The translations under genes and the position numbers were made by a program. Positions 25,295 through 34,553 of a stretch of 64,000 nucleotides of DNA are shown piece after piece (within the stretch, counting starts at the first letter, position 1; the number at the start of each line of letters is the position of its first letter). The notes beneath the pieces are model-generated. The model saw only the letters and a list, made by a program, of their open reading frames with translations, made no database searches and was not told the origin of the DNA. Source of the stretch: Citrifermentans bremense (GTDB lineage: Bacteria; Desulfobacterota; Desulfuromonadia; Geobacterales; Geobacteraceae); contig NZ_AP023213.1 in assembly GCF_014218275.1 (NCBI RefSeq), positions 2,024,001-2,088,000 of the forward strand, read 5' to 3'.

Positions 25295-26953
25295 GTGAAG
25301 AACAGGGGCAAACTGCTGGAGCAGTTGACGGGGGTCGATTCCTCCAAGCTCAACTACTACGTCGAGCTCAAAAAGAGGAACCAGGACGTGCTGAAGCAAA
25401 ACAGCCGCCTGGAGATCCTGCAGCAGCTCACGCGCGACATGAACATCGACATGTCCATCGGGGACATCATCGAGAGGGCTTTCAAAAAGCTCCCCGAGGC
25501 GCTTCCCTGCGACTTTCTGGGGCTGGCCAAGCTGAGCGAGGGGAAGCTGAAGCTGATCGCCGTCGCCCCCAGGGAGTTTTCCACCCTCGGTTTCATCCCC
25601 AAGCAGTCCGTCCTCTGGGACGCGTTCCGCGACAAGGGGGCGACGAGCTACAAGCCAGCCGACGACCCCCTTTGCTTCGCCCAGATCGCGGCCGAACATC
25701 CCCTTACCCTGCGCTCGCTTGCCGCGGCCCCGCTTTTCGAGCGCTCCTCGGTCAACGGCCTGTTGCTCTTGGGGAGCACGCTCGACAGCGCCTACGAAGG
25801 GGCGGAGCTGAACTTCGTGCAGCACCTGGCCGACCAGCTCGCCATCAGCATGCAGAACGCGCGGCTCTACAAGCAGGTGTCCCGCGCCAAGAAGGAGTGG
25901 GAGGCGACCTTCAAGGCGGTCACCGATCCGATCTTCCTGGTCGACACCGACTACAACGTGCTGCTGCATAACGACCGACTTCCCCCCGGTATGGCGGAGA
26001 TCTGGAACAGCTCCATCAGCAAGAAGTGCTTCGCGAGGATGCGCGGCGAGAAGGAGCCCTGCCGCAACTGCCCCATAGAGGAGATCAAGGAGACCGGCAA
26101 CCCCGTCTTCCAGCAGTGGAACACCCCGCAGGGGGAGTGCCTGGAGATGTCCTACTACCCGGTCTTCAACGAGGAGAAACAGCTCTCCGCCGTGACCATC
26201 ATCATGAAGGACGTCACCAAGAAGCTGAAGATGGAGGCCCAGCTGGTGCAGTCGGCCAAGATGGTGGCGCTGGGGGTGATGGCGGCCGGGGTGGCGCACG
26301 AGCTTAACAGCCCGATGACGGTCATCATCGGCACGGCGCAGATGCTCGCCAGGGAGATGCAGCAAGGCGGCGATCCCGAGGGGGCCGAGGCCTTGTCGGA
26401 CATCATCAACTGCGGCCTGCGCTGCAAGAGGATCATCCAGAACCTACTCACCTTCTCGCGCCAGGACCAGGTGCCGGTCACCTCCATCGACCTGAACGCC
26501 GAGGTGGAGCGGGTGCTGGACATGATCCAGTACCAGATCAACCGGAACCAGATCGCCATCTTCGAGCATTTCGACCGCGACATACCGATGATGAACGCAA
26601 ACGGGCCGCAGATCCAGCAGGTGCTGACCAACTTCCTGATCAACGCGCGCGACGCGCTGACGGACGTGGAAGGAAAGGAGAAGGTGATCGAGGTCTCCAC
26701 GGCGCTGCGCGTCGAGGGGGAGCGGCGCTTTGCCGTGCTGAGCGTCGCCGACAACGGCGTCGGCATCGCCAAGGAGAACCTCTCCAAGATATTCACCCCT
26801 TTCTACACCAGCAAGGAAGCCTCCAAGGGGACCGGGCTGGGGCTCTCGGTGAGCCTCGGCATAGCTGAATCGCACAACGGCCGCATCGAGGTCGACACCG
26901 AGCTCGGGCAGGGGAGCTGTTTCAGCCTGATCCTCCCCATCGACCAGCCGTAA
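25295..26953 (+). CDS. Cytosolic sensor histidine kinase (GAF-PAS-HisKA-HATPase)
   Basis: About 552 residues. The GTG at 25295 has AAGGAAG 5 bp upstream and is preferred to the GTG at 25262 inside the adh stop region. Order: a short coiled N-terminus; a GAF domain (about 50-210); a PAS domain (about 210-310) with a Cys cluster, CFARMRGEKEPCRNCP; the phospho-acceptor GVAHELNSP with His335; then N, G1 and G2 boxes (NFLINARDAL, DNGVGI, GTGLGLSVS). There are no transmembrane segments, so the signal is internal, perhaps redox or metal through the PAS cysteines. It is in line between adh and the response regulator, its probable partner. Confidence 0.93.
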   Translation: MKNRGKLLEQLTGVDSSKLNYYVELKKRNQDVLKQNSRLEILQQLTRDMNIDMSIGDIIERAFKKLPEALPCDFLGLAKLSEGKLKLIAVAPREFSTLGFIPKQSVLWDAFRDKGATSYKPADDPLCFAQIAAEHPLTLRSLAAAPLFERSSVNGLLLLGSTLDSAYEGAELNFVQHLADQLAISMQNARLYKQVSRAKKEWEATFKAVTDPIFLVDTDYNVLLHNDRLPPGMAEIWNSSISKKCFARMRGEKEPCRNCPIEEIKETGNPVFQQWNTPQGECLEMSYYPVFNEEKQLSAVTIIMKDVTKKLKMEAQLVQSAKMVALGVMAAGVAHELNSPMTVIIGTAQMLAREMQQGGDPEGAEALSDIINCGLRCKRIIQNLLTFSRQDQVPVTSIDLNAEVERVLDMIQYQINRNQIAIFEHFDRDIPMMNANGPQIQQVLTNFLINARDALTDVEGKEKVIEVSTALRVEGERRFAVLSVADNGVGIAKENLSKIFTPFYTSKEASKGTGLGLSVSLGIAESHNGRIEVDTELGQGSCFSLILPIDQP

Positions 26954-26978
26954 AGAGTTACACATATATGGAGCAACC

Positions 26979-28508
26979 ATGACGGACTCACCGACGAAAA
27001 TACTTATCATCGACGACGAGAGGGATGTCTGCACCTTCTTCAGCCGGCTCTTGTCGCGCAAGGGGTATCAGGTGGTCACCGCTGCCAGCCAGCCCGAAGC
27101 GCTCTCAGCCCTTCAGGCGGAGCAGTTCAGCGTGGCGCTCGTGGACCTGAAGCTGCCGGATACCGACGGGATAACGCTCCTGGAGATCATCAAGTCGCGC
27201 CAGCCCGCCTGCGAGGTCATCATCATGACCGGGTACTCCACGGTGAAGACGGCCGTAGCGGCCATGCAGCTTGGCGCCTACGAGTACCTGGAAAAGCCCT
27301 TCGACGACATCGACCAGATCGAGCAGCTGGTGGGGAGGGCCGCAGGTTCCGGCGCGAACCTCCTCAAAGGGGACACCTCCCATGACGAGTGGGCCGAAGT
27401 GGCCCAGGGGGTGGGGTTTCGGGTCGGGAGCTCCCCGGCCATGAAGCGGATGGTCTCGCTTGCCTACAAGGTGGCAGGCAAGGACATCAGCGTGTTGATC
27501 CAGGGGAAGACCGGCACCGGGAAAGAGGTGCTGGCCCGCTTCATACACGCAGCCTCCTGCCGCGCCGGCCAGCCCTTCATCCCGGTCAACTGCGGCGCCC
27601 TTCCCGAGAACCTGTTGGAGAGCGAGCTCTTCGGGCACGAGAAGGGTGCCTTCACCGGGGCCAACCAGACCCGCCGGGGGATCTTCGAGCTCGCCAACAA
27701 CGGCACGCTCCTTCTGGACGAGATCGGGGACGCGACACCGCAGATCCAGGTCAAGCTCCTGCGCGTCCTTGAGACCGGAGAGTTCATGAGGGTAGGGGGG
27801 GAGCGCCCGATCAAGACCGACGTCAGGGTGATAGCCGCGACCAACGTCGACCTGGAGCAGGCCATAGCGGAGAAGAGCTTCCGCGAGGACCTCTTTTACC
27901 GCCTGAACGTGGTGCGGCTGGAGATCCCGTCCCTTAGCGCGCGCTCCGAGGATATCCCGCTTCTGGCCGAGCATTTCGTGCATCAGTTGAACCGCGAACT
28001 GAAGCTTGCCGCGGGGACCGTCCGGATGCTGCAGGGTTACGCCTGGCCCGGGAACATCCGTGAGCTGGCCAACGTGATGAGGCGGGCTGTGGTGATCTGC
28101 AACGGCGACACCATCCTCCCCGAGCACTTAGGTGGCACCTTTCTCGCTGGCCCCACCGCGCCGGAGCGCGGAACCGTAATTAAAGCGGTCCAGCAACCGG
28201 ACCGCGGCGGGATGCAGGGGGCACTCCTTGAACAGTGCGGCGCGCCGGAGGAGCTGGAGCGGCTGGATGCCGACGAGCTGAACCGGCTTTTGGACTCTCT
28301 GCGCCAGGCGCAGTCAAACCTCCTGGGCGTGATGCGCAAGAAGAAGATCGTTCCTGCCCTGCACGCGCTCAAGGATTCGGAGGCCGAGACCATCAAGGAA
28401 GCGCTGGCGCAGTACGACGGCAACATCACCGAGGCAGCCAGGGCGCTTGGGATCGCCCGCAACACGCTCTACCGGAAGATCAAGGAGCTGGGGCTCCCTG
28501 GAAGGTAG
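26979..28508 (+). CDS. Sigma54-dependent response regulator (NtrC family)
   Basis: 509 residues. The receiver domain has Asp12-Asp13 and phospho-acceptor Asp56 (VDLKLPD). The AAA+ domain shows Walker A GKTGTGKE (176-183), the sigma54-contact loop GAFTGA (223-228) and LLLDEIGD as Walker B. A long Gln/Leu/Glu-rich linker of roughly 75 residues precedes a Fis-type HTH (ITEAARALGIARNTLYRKIKEL) at the C-terminus. It should bind an upstream site and activate sigma54 promoters when phosphorylated by the preceding kinase (25-bp gap). The -24/-12 promoter of adh is the nearest likely target. A terminator follows. Confidence 0.95.
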   Translation: MTDSPTKILIIDDERDVCTFFSRLLSRKGYQVVTAASQPEALSALQAEQFSVALVDLKLPDTDGITLLEIIKSRQPACEVIIMTGYSTVKTAVAAMQLGAYEYLEKPFDDIDQIEQLVGRAAGSGANLLKGDTSHDEWAEVAQGVGFRVGSSPAMKRMVSLAYKVAGKDISVLIQGKTGTGKEVLARFIHAASCRAGQPFIPVNCGALPENLLESELFGHEKGAFTGANQTRRGIFELANNGTLLLDEIGDATPQIQVKLLRVLETGEFMRVGGERPIKTDVRVIAATNVDLEQAIAEKSFREDLFYRLNVVRLEIPSLSARSEDIPLLAEHFVHQLNRELKLAAGTVRMLQGYAWPGNIRELANVMRRAVVICNGDTILPEHLGGTFLAGPTAPERGTVIKAVQQPDRGGMQGALLEQCGAPEELERLDADELNRLLDSLRQAQSNLLGVMRKKKIVPALHALKDSEAETIKEALAQYDGNITEAARALGIARNTLYRKIKELGLPGR

Positions 28509-28522
28509 CCGTAGCGGAGGCC

Positions 28523-28557
28523 GAAAAAGCCGGCGTTGCAATAAGCCCGCTTTTTCT
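28523..28557 (+). terminator. Terminator of the adh-kinase-regulator operon
   Basis: GAAAAAGC (28523-28530) pairs with GCTTTTTC (28549-28556), extended inward by GGC/GCC; the U-tract is TTTTTC. It is 15 bp after the regulator stop. Confidence 0.8.
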
Positions 28558-28618
28558 GTATAGATGAACCGCCCCGGCCCTTTCCCACGCGCCGGGTCCT
28601 GTCCTGGAGGGAGTGGCA

Positions 28619-29701
28619 TTGAAGGCAACCCTGTTGAAACGGCTCGACGCCGCTGTCGGCCCGCTGCTGACCTGGCTCCTTCCCAAGAGGGGGTTGCCCG
28701 ATTCCCTACCTTCCCCACTGCGTTTCCTGGTCATCCGTCCCGGCGGCATCGGAGACGCGGTGCTCCTCATCCCGGCGCTGAGGGCGCTGCAAGAAACCTT
28801 TCCCGGCTGCAGCATCGACCTTCTCGCCGAAAGCCGCAATGCCGCGGCCTTCCAGATGTGCCCGGGGCTGAACCGGGTGCTGCGCTACGATTCCCTCACC
28901 CAAGTTGCATCAGTATTGCGGACCCCTTACGACGTGGTGATAGACAGCGAGCAGTGGTACCGTCTCTCCGCAGTCCTGGCGAGATTAGTCCGTGCGCGGC
29001 GCTCCATCGGCTTTTGCACCAACGATCGCGGCAGGCTCTTCACCGATCCGGTCCCTTATACCTTAGATGATTACGAGCTCCTCTCCTTCTTCAGGCTCCT
29101 TGCCCCGCTTGGTGTGCAGCCTCCCCGGGGTACGTCGGCTCCCTTTCTCAAGCTCCCGGCCGGTGCGAAGGAGGGGGCGCGGCGTCTCCTGGCCCCTCTG
29201 GAAGGTAGATCCTTCGTGGCAGTTTTCCCGGGAGCGAGCGTCCCCGAGAAGCAATGGGGGGAGGATAATTTCCGGCAGGTGGCCGAGGGACTCGTCGCCG
29301 CGGGTATCGCCGTGGTCGTAGTCGGCGGCGACGACGCCCGCGCCGTGGGCGAGCGCCTGGCCAGAGGCGGGGTGGCGCTGAACCTGGCGGGGAAGGGGGG
29401 GCTCATGGAGAGCGCCGCCGTACTTGCCGAGGCGGGGGTCCTTTTAAGCGGCGACTCCGGGGTTTTGCACCTAGCGGCTGGGCTTGGGACCGCGACTGTC
29501 TCGCTTTTCGGTCCCAGCGATGCGGAGAAGTGGGCCCCGAAGGGGGAGCGGCACGTTAAATTTACCTCTTCGCTTTCCTGCGCCCCCTGCTCTAGGTACG
29601 GAACCATCCGCTGCAGCGCCGGCGCATGCTGCCTGGATGTCGCGCCGTCTGAAGTGACCGCCGCCATGCTGAGGCTGTGTGAGAAGGATCGCCGGCCCTG
29701 A
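28619..29701 (+). CDS. Glycosyltransferase family 9 (ADP-heptose:LPS heptosyltransferase-like)
   Basis: About 360 residues. GGAGGG (28606-28611) fits a TTG at 28619; a GTG at 28613 is too close to it. The N-terminal domain begins FLVIRPGGIGDAVLLIPALRAL, the GT9 signature; the C-terminal domain has VAVFPGAS, KQWGEDNF, LLSGDSGVLHLAAGLG and SLFGPSDAEKW, the nucleotide-sugar site. It probably adds a heptose or related sugar to lipopolysaccharide core. Four Cys near the C-terminus (CAPCSRYGTIRC) are seen in several family members. No other LPS genes are adjacent. It lies downstream of a terminator, so it probably has its own promoter. Confidence 0.9.
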   Translation: MKATLLKRLDAAVGPLLTWLLPKRGLPDSLPSPLRFLVIRPGGIGDAVLLIPALRALQETFPGCSIDLLAESRNAAAFQMCPGLNRVLRYDSLTQVASVLRTPYDVVIDSEQWYRLSAVLARLVRARRSIGFCTNDRGRLFTDPVPYTLDDYELLSFFRLLAPLGVQPPRGTSAPFLKLPAGAKEGARRLLAPLEGRSFVAVFPGASVPEKQWGEDNFRQVAEGLVAAGIAVVVVGGDDARAVGERLARGGVALNLAGKGGLMESAAVLAEAGVLLSGDSGVLHLAAGLGTATVSLFGPSDAEKWAPKGERHVKFTSSLSCAPCSRYGTIRCSAGACCLDVAPSEVTAAMLRLCEKDRRP

Positions 29702-29806
29702 AACCGGAAATGACGCTAAAACCGGTGCTTGCACAGCTGGATCCTGAAGCTTCACCCTGGGAAGCTGCTCCAATGAGAAATTTTCCTTTTTCTTAAACAA
29801 AAAGCC

Positions 29807-29835
29807 TTGACTTTGTTTTGGTGAATTGGTACAAA
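29807..29835 (+). promoter_or_regulatory. Sigma70 promoter of tRNA-Val
   Basis: TTGACT (29807-29812), 17-bp spacer, TACAAA (29830-29835). Transcription would start around 29842, about 17 bp before the tRNA. Confidence 0.7.
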
Positions 29836-29858
29836 GTCCGAGTTCCACAGCAGCAAAC

Positions 29859-29933
29859 AGGCGCGTAGCTCAGGGGTAGAGCACTAGCTCGACACGCTAG
29901 GGGTCGGCGGTTCGAAACCGCCCGCGCCTACCA
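29859..29933 (+). tRNA. tRNA-Val (anticodon GAC), with C at position 33
   Basis: 75 nt with encoded CCA. The acceptor AGGCGCG pairs with CGCGCCT, D-arm GCTC/GAGC, anticodon stem CTAGC/GCTAG, T-arm GGCGG-TTCGAAA-CCGCC. The 7-nt anticodon loop reads TCGACAC, giving anticodon GAC but C instead of the near-universal U at position 33. All other invariant positions look normal. It has its own promoter and terminator just upstream of thrS. Confidence 0.93.
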
Positions 29934-29965
29934 ATCAAAAGAGACCTTCAGTACGAGGTTCGACG

Positions 29966-29998
29966 GAGGCATCGAGTTTCGATGCCTCTTTCTGTTTG
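29966..29998 (+). terminator. Terminator after tRNA-Val
   Basis: GAGGCATCG (29966-29974), AGTTT loop, CGATGCCTC (29980-29988), then TTTCTGTTT. It ends 30 bp before thrS, so thrS is read either by read-through or from a promoter within this short gap. Confidence 0.85.
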
Positions 29999-30027
29999 TC
30001 TTAATGATTTTTCAAAAGGGGCTTTGC

Positions 30028-31938
30028 ATGAACGAGATAAACGTCACGCTACCAGATGGTTCCCAAAGACCCTTACCCGCAGGTGCATCCATTTTCGACC
30101 TTGCCGCTTCCATCGGAGCGGGGCTTGCCAAGGCGGCCATCGCCGGGAAGATCGACGGCAACCTGGTCGACCTCAATACGCCTCTTAGCGACGGCGCCCG
30201 CGTCGAGATCATCACCGAGAAAAGCCCGGAGGCTCTGGAGATCATCAGGCACTCCACCTCGCACCTGATGGCGCAGGCGGTGAAGGCGCTCTTCCCGCAG
30301 GCGAAGGTGACCATCGGCCCCGCCATCGAGACCGGCTTTTACTACGACTTCGACGTCGACCACCCGTTCACCCCGGAAGACCTCGAGAAGATAGAAGACA
30401 AGATGCGCGAGCTCGCCAAGTCCGATCTCAAGATCGAGCGCAAGGAGCTCTCCAGCGCCGACGCCATCGCCCTCTTCAAGGGGATGGGGGAGGACTACAA
30501 GGTCGAACTGATCGAGGACCTCGGCGCCGACAAGGTTTCGCTCTACAGCCAGGGTGACTTCGTCGACCTCTGCCGCGGACCGCATCTGCCGAAGACCTCC
30601 TACATTAAGGCCTTCAAGCTCACCTCCATCGCCGGCGCCTACTGGCGCGGCGACGAGAAGCGCGCCATGCTGCAGCGCGTCTACGGCACCGCCTTCGGCG
30701 ACAAGAAGGAGCTGGAAGCCTACCTGGCCCGCATCGAAGAGGCTAAAAAGCGCGACCACCGCAAGCTCGGCCGCGAGCTGGATCTTTTCTCCTTCAACGA
30801 CGAGGTCGGCGCCGGGCTCGTGATCTGGCACCCCAAAGGGGCGATGCTGCGCACCATCCTCGAGGACTTCGAGAGGAAGGAGCACCTGAAGCGCGGCTAC
30901 GACATCGTCCAGGGTCCGCAGATCCTCAAGACCGAACTCTGGCAGCGCTCGGGGCACTACGAGAACTACCGCGAGAACATGTACTTCACCACGGTGGACG
31001 AGCAGAGCTACGGCGTGAAGCCGATGAACTGCCTGGCCCACATGATGATCTACCGCTCGCAGCTCCGCTCCTACCGCGACCTGCCGCTGCGCTACTTCGA
31101 GCTCGGCACGGTGCACCGCCACGAGCGCGCCGGCGTTCTGCACGGCCTTCTGCGCGTGCGCGGCTTCACCCAGGACGACGCGCACATCCTGTGCACCCCG
31201 GACCAGCTCGACGCCGAGATCAAGGGTGTCATCCAGTTCGTCACCGAGGTGATGGGTATCTTCGGCTTCGAGTTCGAGATGGAACTCTCCACCCGTCCCG
31301 AGAAGTCGATCGGTTCCGACGACGCCTGGGAGCTCGCCACCAGCGCGCTTCTGAACGCGCTCAAGGATTCCGGCCGCCCCTACGAGATCAACGAGGGGGA
31401 CGGCGCATTCTACGGTCCGAAGATCGACATCAAGCTCCGTGACGCGCTTGACAGGCGTTGGCAATGTGCTACAATCCAGTGCGATTTTACCCTCCCGGAG
31501 CGTTTCGATCTCACCTATGTCGACGCAGACGGTGAAAAGAAGCGCCCCGTCATGGTGCACAGGGTCATCCTGGGCGCCATCGAACGGTTCATCGGTGTCC
31601 TCATCGAGCACTTCGCTGGAAACTTCCCGACTTGGCTGGCACCGGTTCAGGCGACCATCGTTACGGTCACCGACAACCAGATTCCGTACGCGCAGGCGGC
31701 GTTCGACAAGCTGCGCGCGGCCGGGATCAGGGTGCAGAAGGATTTCAGGAACGAGAAGCTCGGCTTCAAGATCCGCGAAGCCCAGCTCCAGAAGATACCG
31801 TACATGCTGGTGGTAGGGGACAAGGAGGTCGAGGGAGGCCTGCTGGCGCCGCGTTTCCGCGACGGCAAGAACCTCGACTCCATGACACCGGAGCAGTTCG
31901 TTTCATTTATCGAAAACGAAGTCAAGAACTACAAATAA
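30028..31938 (+). CDS. thrS: Threonyl-tRNA synthetase
   Basis: 636 residues from the ATG at 30028 (AAGGGG 7 bp upstream). It charges tRNA-Thr. Domains in order: TGS (1-60), editing domain with [11 protein letters not shown] and the RGPHLP region, class II core with motif 2 ([17 protein letters not shown]) and zinc ligands including Cys of MNCLAHM, and the C-terminal anticodon-binding domain. It starts the conserved thrS-infC-rpmI-rplT cluster. The tRNA-Val terminator sits just upstream; no T-box or operator hairpin is obvious in the 30-bp leader that remains. Confidence 0.97.
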   Translation: MNEINVTLPDGSQRPLPAGASIFDLAASIGAGLAKAAIAGKIDGNLVDLNTPLSDGARVEIITEKSPEALEIIRHSTSHLMAQAVKALFPQAKVTIGPAIETGFYYDFDVDHPFTPEDLEKIEDKMRELAKSDLKIERKELSSADAIALFKGMGEDYKVELIEDLGADKVSLYSQGDFVDLCRGPHLPKTSYIKAFKLTSIAGAYWRGDEKRAMLQRVYGTAFGDKKELEAYLARIEEAKKRDHRKLGRELDLFSFNDEVGAGLVIWHPKGAMLRTILEDFERKEHLKRGYDIVQGPQILKTELWQRSGHYENYRENMYFTTVDEQSYGVKPMNCLAHMMIYRSQLRSYRDLPLRYFELGTVHRHERAGVLHGLLRVRGFTQDDAHILCTPDQLDAEIKGVIQFVTEVMGIFGFEFEMELSTRPEKSIGSDDAWELATSALLNALKDSGRPYEINEGDGAFYGPKIDIKLRDALDRRWQCATIQCDFTLPERFDLTYVDADGEKKRPVMVHRVILGAIERFIGVLIEHFAGNFPTWLAPVQATIVTVTDNQIPYAQAAFDKLRAAGIRVQKDFRNEKLGFKIREAQLQKIPYMLVVGDKEVEGGLLAPRFRDGKNLDSMTPEQFVSFIENEVKNYK

Positions 31939-31956
31939 TAGATAGGAGGTGGCGTC

Positions 31957-32478
<522 letters not shown>

Positions 32479-32505
32479 ACACCACCACAAAGGAGTAGTA
32501 AAACA

Positions 32506-32703
32506 ATGCCTAAAATGAAGACCCATAGGGGCGCCGCCAAGCGTTTCAGCAAGACCGGCACAGGCAAAATCAAGATGGCCCACGCTTTCACCAGCCACAT
32601 CCTGACCTCGAAGACCAGGAAGACCAAGCGCAACCTGCGTAAGGGCGGCATCGTCGCAGCTTCCGACCACAAGAACATCAGCTGCCTCATCCCCTACAAA
32701 TAA
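32506..32703 (+). CDS. rpmI: 50S ribosomal protein L35
   Basis: 65 residues, the usual length, strongly basic, with the family start [13 protein letters not shown] and the [10 protein letters not shown] segment. AAGGAG stands before the ATG. It is part of the large ribosomal subunit. It follows infC directly in the standard order; the gap to rplT is unusually long (227 bp) because a repeat element fills it. Confidence 0.98.
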   Translation: MPKMKTHRGAAKRFSKTGTGKIKMAHAFTSHILTSKTRKTKRNLRKGGIVAASDHKNISCLIPYK

Positions 32704-32704
32704 T

Positions 32705-32854
32705 CAGGGGCTAGGGACTAGGGGCTAGGGGCTAGAAAATCAAGACCTAGGAACTAGAACCGGAGACTAAATAGCTAATGACCAGGGAATAGGACAGGCG
32801 GTGCAAGGATGCTGTGATTTAACCAGCCCCTGGCCCCCAGCCCCTAGTCCCCGG
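32705..32854. repeat. Inverted repeat of CTAGGGG units between rpmI and rplT
   Basis: The left arm 32705-32735 consists of repeated GGGGCTAGGGACTAG units, and the right arm 32824-32854 holds the complement CCCCTAGTCCCC type. The arms can pair over about 30 bp with a roughly 90-bp loop. It looks like a mobile palindromic spacer element inserted in a ribosomal protein operon. Confidence 0.75.
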
Positions 32855-32930
32855 TTTACCAAGTCCGAGAACCGTGAGGAAACGTCTCCCCTTGCGGATC
32901 CGGCTAATTTAAAAACCAGAAGGAGTATGT

Positions 32931-33284
32931 ATGCCAAGAGTAAAGCGCGGTTTTAAAGCGAGACAGAGAAGAAACAAGGTGTTGAAACTTGCCAAGGGTT
33001 ACCGCGGCGCCAGGAGCAAATTGTTCAGGAGCGCCACCGAAGCGGTGGACCGCGCACTGAACTACGCGTTCAGGGACAGAAGGGTGAAGAAGAGGGACTT
33101 CAGGGCTCTCTGGATCACCAGGATCAACGCGGCAGCGAGGATCAACGGTCTCTCCTACAGCAAACTGATCCACGGACTCAAACTTGCCAACGTAGAGATC
33201 GACAGGAAAGTGATGGCCGACCTGGCCGTTTCCGACCCGAACGGTTTCGCGGCAATCGCGGCGGCAGCCAAAGCAAAATTTTAA
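32931..33284 (+). CDS. rplT: 50S ribosomal protein L20
   Basis: 117 residues, normal length. The N-terminus [23 protein letters not shown] and [11 protein letters not shown] are family hallmarks. L20 binds 23S rRNA early in assembly and in many bacteria represses its own operon by binding the leader or rpmI region; the repeat element in the rpmI-rplT gap might disturb such control. AGAAGGAG precedes the ATG. A terminator follows 18 bp after the stop. Confidence 0.98.
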   Translation: MPRVKRGFKARQRRNKVLKLAKGYRGARSKLFRSATEAVDRALNYAFRDRRVKKRDFRALWITRINAAARINGLSYSKLIHGLKLANVEIDRKVMADLAVSDPNGFAAIAAAAKAKF

Positions 33285-33301
33285 TACATACCGCGGGCAT
33301 A

Positions 33302-33341
33302 AAAAAAGAAATGGGATAGCGATGTCTCATTTCTTTTTTTT
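33302..33341 (+). terminator. Terminator after rplT
   Basis: AAAGAAATGGGA pairs with TCTCATTTCTTT across a short loop (TAGCGATG), followed by nine T. It separates the thrS-rplT transcript from pheS, but pheS begins only about 20 bp later, so some read-through is likely. Confidence 0.82.
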
Positions 33342-33361
33342 TCCGCAATAGGGCATTGCAC

Positions 33362-34378
33362 ATGAAGGCTAAACTGGAAGCACTTTTGGATCAGGCACTC
33401 TCCGAGCTGGCGCAAGCATCCACCGAGGAGGGCGTGCAGGAGTTGCGGGTCAAGTACCTGGGGAAAAAGGGTGAACTCACCTCCGTGATGAAGGGGCTGG
33501 GAGCGCTCACCCCGGAGGAACGTCCCGTGATCGGCCAGGTGGTGAACACGGTCAAGGGCAAGCTCGAAGAGGCGTTCGAGGTCCGCGCCGGTGAGATCCG
33601 CGAGGCGGTGAAGAGCGCCCGGCTCTCCGCAGAGAAGATCGACGTGACCCTTCCCGGCCGTCGCCGGCCGCTGGGCTCCAAGCACCCCATCACGCTTGTC
33701 ACCGAGGAGATCACCTCCATCTTCGGCGCACTGGGGTTCGCGGTCGCCGAAGGGCCCGAGATCGAGCTCGACTTCTACAACTTCGAGGCGCTGAACCTCC
33801 CGAAGGACCACCCCGCCCGCGACATGCAGGACACCTTCTACTTCGGCGAGAGCGTCCTTCTTAGGACCCACACCTCCCCGGTGCAGATCCGCACCATGCT
33901 GAAGCAGCCGCCGCCGGTACGGATCATCGCACCGGGCACCGTGTACCGCTGCGACTCCGACGCCACCCACTCGCCCATGTTCCACCAGGTCGAGGGTCTC
34001 ATGGTGGACAAAGGGATCACCTTCGGCGACCTGAAGGGGATCCTGACGCTGTTCATCAGCCAGCTCTTTGGCTCCGACATCGGCGTGAGGCTCCGTCCCT
34101 CGTTCTTCCCGTTCACCGAGCCGTCGGCCGAGGTTGACATCGCCTGCGTCATCTGCCGCGGCAAGGGTTGCCGGGTCTGCAAGGAGACCGGCTGGCTCGA
34201 GATCCTGGGAGCCGGCATGGTCGACCCCGAGGTTTACCGCCACGTGGGGTACGACTCCGAGCTCTACACCGGCTTCGCCTTCGGGATGGGTATCGAGAGG
34301 ATCGCCATGCTGAAGTACGGCATCGCCGACATGAGGCTCCTTTTCGAGAACGACCTCAGGTTCCTGAAACAGTTCTAA
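33362..34378 (+). CDS. pheS: Phenylalanyl-tRNA synthetase alpha subunit
   Basis: 338 residues from the ATG at 33362; a TTG two codons earlier is possible. An N-terminal coiled-coil domain (to about residue 85) precedes the class II catalytic core: [40 protein letters not shown], and the C-terminal [12 protein letters not shown] motif 3. A Cys pair group ([12 protein letters not shown]) is seen in the region that binds metal in some members. It works as an alpha2-beta2 tetramer with PheT, encoded 175 bp downstream. Confidence 0.97.
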   Translation: MKAKLEALLDQALSELAQASTEEGVQELRVKYLGKKGELTSVMKGLGALTPEERPVIGQVVNTVKGKLEEAFEVRAGEIREAVKSARLSAEKIDVTLPGRRRPLGSKHPITLVTEEITSIFGALGFAVAEGPEIELDFYNFEALNLPKDHPARDMQDTFYFGESVLLRTHTSPVQIRTMLKQPPPVRIIAPGTVYRCDSDATHSPMFHQVEGLMVDKGITFGDLKGILTLFISQLFGSDIGVRLRPSFFPFTEPSAEVDIACVICRGKGCRVCKETGWLEILGAGMVDPEVYRHVGYDSELYTGFAFGMGIERIAMLKYGIADMRLLFENDLRFLKQF

Positions 34379-34553
34379 AAACAAGTCAAAAGCACGCACG
34401 CGGAAAAGGCAAAAACTGACGGATAGTAACAGATCAAGCTTCAAGAAATGGTTCAAGCTTGGAACCCAAGCTTTCTGGTTTATCTGAAGTTATCCGTAAC
34501 AATCCGCTTAATCCGTGTGCAAAGCCTTTGACTCTCAAACGGATGGAATAGAC

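Noticed and set aside
30073-31611. 512-residue ORF antisense to thrS
   Set aside because: It lies entirely within a conserved gene, has no family features or ribosome-binding site, and is a normal by-product of high-GC third positions.
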